Below, piece after piece: positions 59,431 through 64,000 of a stretch of 64,000 nucleotides of DNA (its first letter is position 1; every line of letters begins with the position of its first letter). The DNA comes from Gnetum montanum (taxonomy: Eukaryota; Streptophyta; Gnetopsida; Gnetales; Gnetaceae). The position numbers were made by a program, and so were the translations under genes. The notes beneath the pieces were generated by a model. The model saw only the letters and a list, made by a program, of their open reading frames with translations. It was not told the DNA's origin and did not search any database. Where the stretch lies: the NCBI GenBank assembly GCA_015680685.1, contig MNCI01008852.1, positions 401,114 through 465,113 of the forward strand, written 5' to 3'.

Positions 59431-59990
59431 TTGGCCACCTTCCCAGGAAATTCTTTGATCCTAGAAGCCCTCTAATCTATCTCCAAATTGCTGGGAATGA
59501 GCCATGCAAAGCTCTTCTAGACTCAAGTTCTAGAGTCAACTTAATATCACAAGAAATGTACAAATCCTAGAACCTACCTCCATTAAGGAAGAGCAATATT
59601 TTCCTAGAGCTGGCTGACTAGTCCATCATTGTTTCCTTGGGACTGGTGGAGGACATCGTCATCATTGTGTGTGAATGCTTGTACCTAGTTGATTTCCTAG
59701 TGATACAAGTAAATAACGGTAAAGGAAACTTCCCAATAATAATGGGAAGGGCATGGCTAAGTACTATAGATGCATGCCTAGGAATCCATAATCTTTCGCT
59801 AGAAATATCCAAGGAAAACACTTTTGAAAAGATCAAGAAGAAGAAGGTTCCATGCATCGCATACAGTGATATAGGGTGCAATTACGTGCAGAGATCATGG
59901 GTTGTGCAAAGTTTAGCATTGCCTACATGCAACCAGTGTGCATAAGACATTAATATACAAGAGTACCTATATGTAGCAGCCACATGACAA
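59431..59990 (+). pseudogene. Aspartic protease of At-4
   Basis: Active-site region ALLDSSSRVNLIS (about 59510-59550), with Ser where the catalytic motif DSG/DTG has Gly, so probably inactive. The second block FPIIMGRAWLSTIDACLGIH is at 59730-59790. A stop at 59568 splits it. Confidence 0.8.
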
Positions 59991-61380
59991 GAAGACACCC
60001 AGTGGCTAATAGCTGATCAAAAGAGTAACTCACTAATGTGCATGGAACCAATTGAGGGAATAACTTGCGCTTACATCGAAAGCATAGATGCACTAGAGCA
60101 AGTCTACTACCAACTTCCAAGCCTTAAGCTTGAAAACATCAACTAGGGGAAGTTGGAAATTCCTGAAAAATTCAAATAAGAGCCCCTAGAATTGAAACCA
60201 TTGCCCATCAGTCTGGAATATATGACCCTCGAAAATGGAAAACCGATAATCATGAACGCATGAGTTGCTTCCAAACAAAAAGGAAGACTTCTGGAAGTAA
60301 TAAAAAATTGGTCAAAAGCCTTTTCATGATCATATCCTAAATTAACTAGAATAGATCCTAGGATATGCCAGCATAGGATTTACACTAACCCCTCCATGAA
60401 ACCTTGAAAACAACCACAAAGGTGATTGAACCCAAAATTGAAGCAACTAGTAAAAGAAAAAATAGAACAACTTCTTAAGACTAGGTTCATATATCCCATT
60501 GTTGATAGTTTTCTAGATGGCTATAGTGGATACAACCAAATTATAGATAGCCCTAGAAGACTAAGCCAAGACAACGTTCACCAGTTCTTGGAAAACATTT
60601 GCATATAAACAAATGTTGTTTGGCTTGTGCAATGCTCCTGCCATGTTTCAATGCCTAGTTCTAAACATATTCCAATAGTAGATAAAGAACAGAGTGGAAG
60701 TATTTATGAACAACTTCTCCACCTATGGAACAAGTTTTGATCAAGCCTTGGATAGATTAAAGTAAGTAATGAAAAGATGCGTAGAAACCAACTTAAGGCN
60801 TTGACAAAGAAGGATGTACCTTTTAAGTGGACCAAGGAATGTGAACAAGCATTTCAAACTTTGAAATAGAAGCTTGTAGAAACTCCCATTCTACAAGCTC
60901 CTAACTAGTCCAGACCATTCCACATAATGACTAACATGTCCAATTATGCTTTAGGAGTCGTACTTACATAGTTAGATGACCAAAAATGCCCTTACTACAT
61001 CCACTATGCAAGTAGAAGTATCTCCAATGCATAACTTAACTACACAACTACAAAGAAAGAATTAATAACTGTAGTGTTTGTACTGGATATGTTTAGGCAC
61101 TATGTGTTAGGTTACAAAGTGTTCATCCACATAGATCATAGTGCAATTCGGTTCCTCATGAACAAGCCAATGGTTAGCCCTCATATTATAAGATGGCTAG
61201 TAATTCTACAGGAGTTTGATCTAATGATGATCGATCAGAAAGGCACCAAGAACATAGTTGCAGATCATTTATCTCAGTTGCGTTGGGACAGCAAAGAGGA
61301 TGAATATGTAATGTCTGATCATTTTCCTGATGAAGCCCTCTTTGCCAATGTAGTGAATAACCAACCCACGGAGACAAACT
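59991..61380 (+). pseudogene. Reverse transcriptase and RNase H of At-4
   Basis: Pol start MEPIEGITCAYIES (60041), template-grip region ending FIYPIVDS, then an abrupt jump to FLDGYSGYNQI near 60505 that omits about 56 codons present in At-1. The active site reads VFMNNFSTYG: both catalytic Asp are Asn. A single N at 60800 replaces the connection region. RNase H follows (YTTTKKELITVVF, IDHSAIRFLMNK) with its first Asp changed (MTNMSNYALG). Doubly inactive. Confidence 0.85.
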
Positions 61381-62740
61381 AGTATAGTAGTATTCTCAAC
61401 TATCTCCTTACTCAACAAACACCACAGGAGCTGGAGTTTAGGAAGAAATAACAGTTTCTTCACAAAGCCAAGCACTTCATGAAAATCAATGGACAACTTT
61501 ATGAAGTGTGTCTTGATGGCTTGGTTTGATGATGCGTGCCTGAGGTAGACCAATTGAGAGTAATCCAAGATGCTCATGAGGGCCCTTGTGGGGGTCACTA
61601 TGCGGGAAGACGAACATTTATTAAGATCTTTCTTGTAGGATATTACTAGCCAACATTATTCTAGGATGGCCATCAATTTTTCTGATCTTGTGAGTGCTAC
61701 CAACGTGATGGGGAAATGACTACTAGAATGGAGGGTCCGCAACAATGGATTCAACCTTTAGAACCCTTCGACATTTGGGGGATAAACTTTTTGGGGCCCA
61801 TTACACCAATGTCCAATGGAAAAGCTTACATTGTAGTTACCATAAACTATCTAATAAAATGAGTTGAAGTAGCTGTTGTTACAGACTGCACATCATCTAC
61901 AGGTGCACAATTTGTACAACAACAAATCGTAAATAGATTTGGTGTGCCATGTGCACTTATTTTGGATAATGGAACACACTTCACAGGTACAACTTCTCGA
62001 AAGTTAATGCAACACTTAGGGGTTGAACATAAATTGACTACACCTTATCACCCCCCAAGCTAACGGACAAGTTGAGGTCACCAATAGGGAGATCACTAAA
62101 ATATTAACTTGAAAAATTAGCAAGTATAGGTGAGATTAGAGTACTAAACTGAATGATGCTCTTTAGGCATACCGCTCCACCTGGAAACTCCCTATAGGCT
62201 ACTCTCCCTATGAGTTAGTATACAGAAAGCTTCCAATGCTTTTGATTCAAATTAAGCTCTATACACTATCAATGGTTTGTGACCTCCACCTTGATCTTGA
62301 TCTAGCACAAAAAGAAAAGTTAGCAACTTTAAACGTGCTAGATGAAAATTGATTAGCTACCCTATCATCAAATAAGTTGCATAAAGCATATAATAAGAAA
62401 TTTCATGACTTGAAGATTCGAAAGGTTAAGTATCAACCAGGAGATAAGGTTCTCTACTGGAACCTCAGACATGTGTCACAATGCACAAAATTTCAAACAC
62501 TATGGGAGGGACCTTACATTATTCATACAACCTTTCCTTCAGGGGAAATGATCATATACAAACCTGAGAGCCCTGATAAGAGATTGTTAGTCAATGTGAA
62601 ATAGACCAAACCCTTCCATGAACTTAGGATGGCTAGTGCACATAATGCCTTTAAGAAGGGACAACCCTGCTCACTATTTTGGATCTCCTCCTTCCAACTT
62701 AGTCATGGGAGAGACGACCACCTCTGCGAACCATTTGAAG
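61381..62740 (+). pseudogene. Integrase of At-4
   Basis: Zinc-binding N-terminal domain (GGHYAGRRTFIKIF, then CECYQRDG) is present, unlike At-1. The core reads FDIWGINFLGPI (first Asp now Asn) and LILDNGTHF (second Asp intact). A run of six C near 62050 shifts the frame just before GQVEVTN, so the third residue lies out of frame. C-terminal domain: KVKYQPGDKVLY and LWEGPYIIHTTFPS (62377-62604). Confidence 0.85.
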
Positions 62741-64000
62741 CCCTCAGTTCCTTTTTAAGTTTTTTTTTACGCATTTTTGTTTTACAAATTTCTTTAATTT
62801 TTCTCATTTTTGTTTTGCAACATCGTTTATACTTTTTTATTCCTTTATGTCACTGTTTATTTTGTTTTTTTTTTAATTTTTGTTTTTGTTTTTATCTTTG
62901 TTTGTTGTTTTTGTTTTGTTAGATTTGTCACCTAATAAGTGCTCCTAATGGTGGTATGAACTATATTCTATGGATTGCTAATGTTTGGTTTTTACCTTTG
63001 AGTTATAATGTTGATACTAAGGTATGGCTCTTTTGATATAATAGGTAATGAGTCCACGTCATCCATGCATTCATAAATTTCTATGGTCTCTCTTGGCTTG
63101 GACCTATACAGTCCCTTTCTTTAATAATAAAACTATTAACGAATTAGTGACTGGGCATTTCTTAAACTAAAGAAGGACTCAAGGACTGAAAAGGGTGTGA
63201 CTTCAAAGGGATTTGATGCATTTGTGCTGGCTATTCTCTTGGGTGCTTGGATGTTTTCTTCTTGATTTTTCCTTACCATTCCGACGTTGCTCCATTATTA
63301 GGAAGCTAAGCCAATAAAAATAAGTCTTTGCATGGTGTGGTTCTCACGCAGAAAAAAAAATAATGAGAATTCAAAGCACATCCCTTAGACAAAATAATCA
63401 TCTAGGCTACAACAACTGGTTATGAAACTAAACAAACACATTCCCTCTAACTAAGGCCCTCTCTTGCTTCCTACTTTTCCCTTTCTCATTTCCTCGAAAT
63501 GGTGGTGACTCTTTGGTGGAAGCATTCTTGTTACTTCAAGTGGATGGATTGCCCAAGTGTATTAATGTGAAGTCACTGAATATGGATTGTTAAGGTTGGA
63601 TTTGGAATGAGATCTACTCAGTCACATTAACCATAAATACAGAAGGGGTTGTACACCACCTTGTTCTTAGGACATTCCATTCTCTTCTCCTCATCATTCC
63701 TTCTTCATTTTCCATCTCATTGTTGGTTGTATCAGCAGTCTATATTTTGGTTAATGAATTATTTTCTCTTTGGTGAGTTCTTGTGGTTAAGTCTTTAACT
63801 CTTGCTCCCAAAAGACATTTCTAGAGCCTACGAACTCTTTGAATGTGGGTTTGTCAGGGCATAAAGGGCATGAGCCTGCTTTGGGGAGGACCCACTGGCA
63901 TTCCTATTTGGTGCATCAATTAACTTCTTTCCCCTTAAACATTTTTGCAATCAACATTTGTTAGTTCATTCCCATCTCTAACATCCATTTTATCGATGTT
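62741..64000 (+). other. At-4 3' noncoding region to window edge
   Basis: Pyrimidine-rich stretch (TTTTTGTTTT, 62755-62925), then sequence matching the reverse complement of 51.8-53.5 kb and 1.9-3.2 kb, including the block AAGTCTTTGCATGGTGTGG near 63322-63340. The frame over 62629-62922 is low complexity and not a gene. Confidence 0.75.

Larger units (their letters stand above)
55928..64000 (+). mobile_element. Athila element At-4, runs off the window
   Basis: Plus-strand element with 5' LTR, PBS, gag, protease, RT, RNase H, integrase and 3' noncoding sequence to the window edge. Comparison with At-1 suggests the 3' LTR begins roughly 0.5 kb beyond base 64000. Coding capacity is lost through stops, two deletions or gaps and a frameshift. 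Confidence 0.9.

Noticed and set aside
62629-62922. 97-codon frame after At-4 integrase
   Set aside because: The first part is the integrase tail; the remainder is low-complexity Phe/Leu translated from a T-rich tract, not an env protein.

Overview
The window is repeat-dominated nuclear DNA of a large-genome seed plant. It is AT-rich, nearly all of it consists of old, stop-ridden retroelements, and the only host-gene matches are broken copies of plant families: Rab1-type GTPase, WEB-like coiled-coil protein, PPR protein, CCR4/Angel-type nuclease and a ricin-type lectin. A conifer or other gymnosperm would fit, but that is inference. I found no intact protein-coding gene, rRNA, tRNA or CRISPR array.

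Layout. 588-9892: a degraded Athila-lineage Ty3/gypsy element on the minus strand (At-1), with both LTRs, a tRNA-Asp-type PBS, gag, protease, RT, RNase H and integrase. 9893-15075: a minus-strand, multi-exon, intron-containing pseudogene of unknown family. Five short GT-AG introns keep one reading frame through six exons, and there is a TATA box 2 kb upstream beyond an AT-rich repeat-filled candidate intron. 15700-18760: degenerate tandem repeats built on a CCCTAGCATGGAA-like motif. 19400-24660: plus-strand remnant of a Tat-lineage (Ogre-like) Ty3 element with pol, a second archaeal-type RNase H, a polypurine tract and a putative 3' LTR carrying a TATA box and a poly(A) signal. 25247-27690: a decayed LINE.

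27955-46570 is a patchwork. It holds two copies of one LTR-like repeat (27955-29440 and 44420-45720), a 1.6-kb cluster of Rab1, WEB and PPR fragments, pieces of SIRE-like copia elements (LTRs, two gag segments, a possible accessory ORF), an intron-less CCR4/Angel-like retro-pseudogene lying between two copies of an LTR end, a 44-bp minisatellite, and a ricin-B-like lectin pseudogene cut by an Athila LTR.

46571-64000 holds three more Athila copies: At-2 (minus, pol lost), At-3 (minus, about 2.4 kb of pol deleted, its 5' end replaced by an inverted LTR fragment) and At-4 (plus, 5' LTR to the window edge). The four copies share LTR ends TGATGAG...CTCATCA, so their different deletions can be read by comparing them.

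The genes do not work together as a pathway. What can be seen is how retroelements accumulate, nest, delete internally and break or carry host sequence. The best candidate for something undescribed is the spliced antisense gene at 9.9-15.1 kb.
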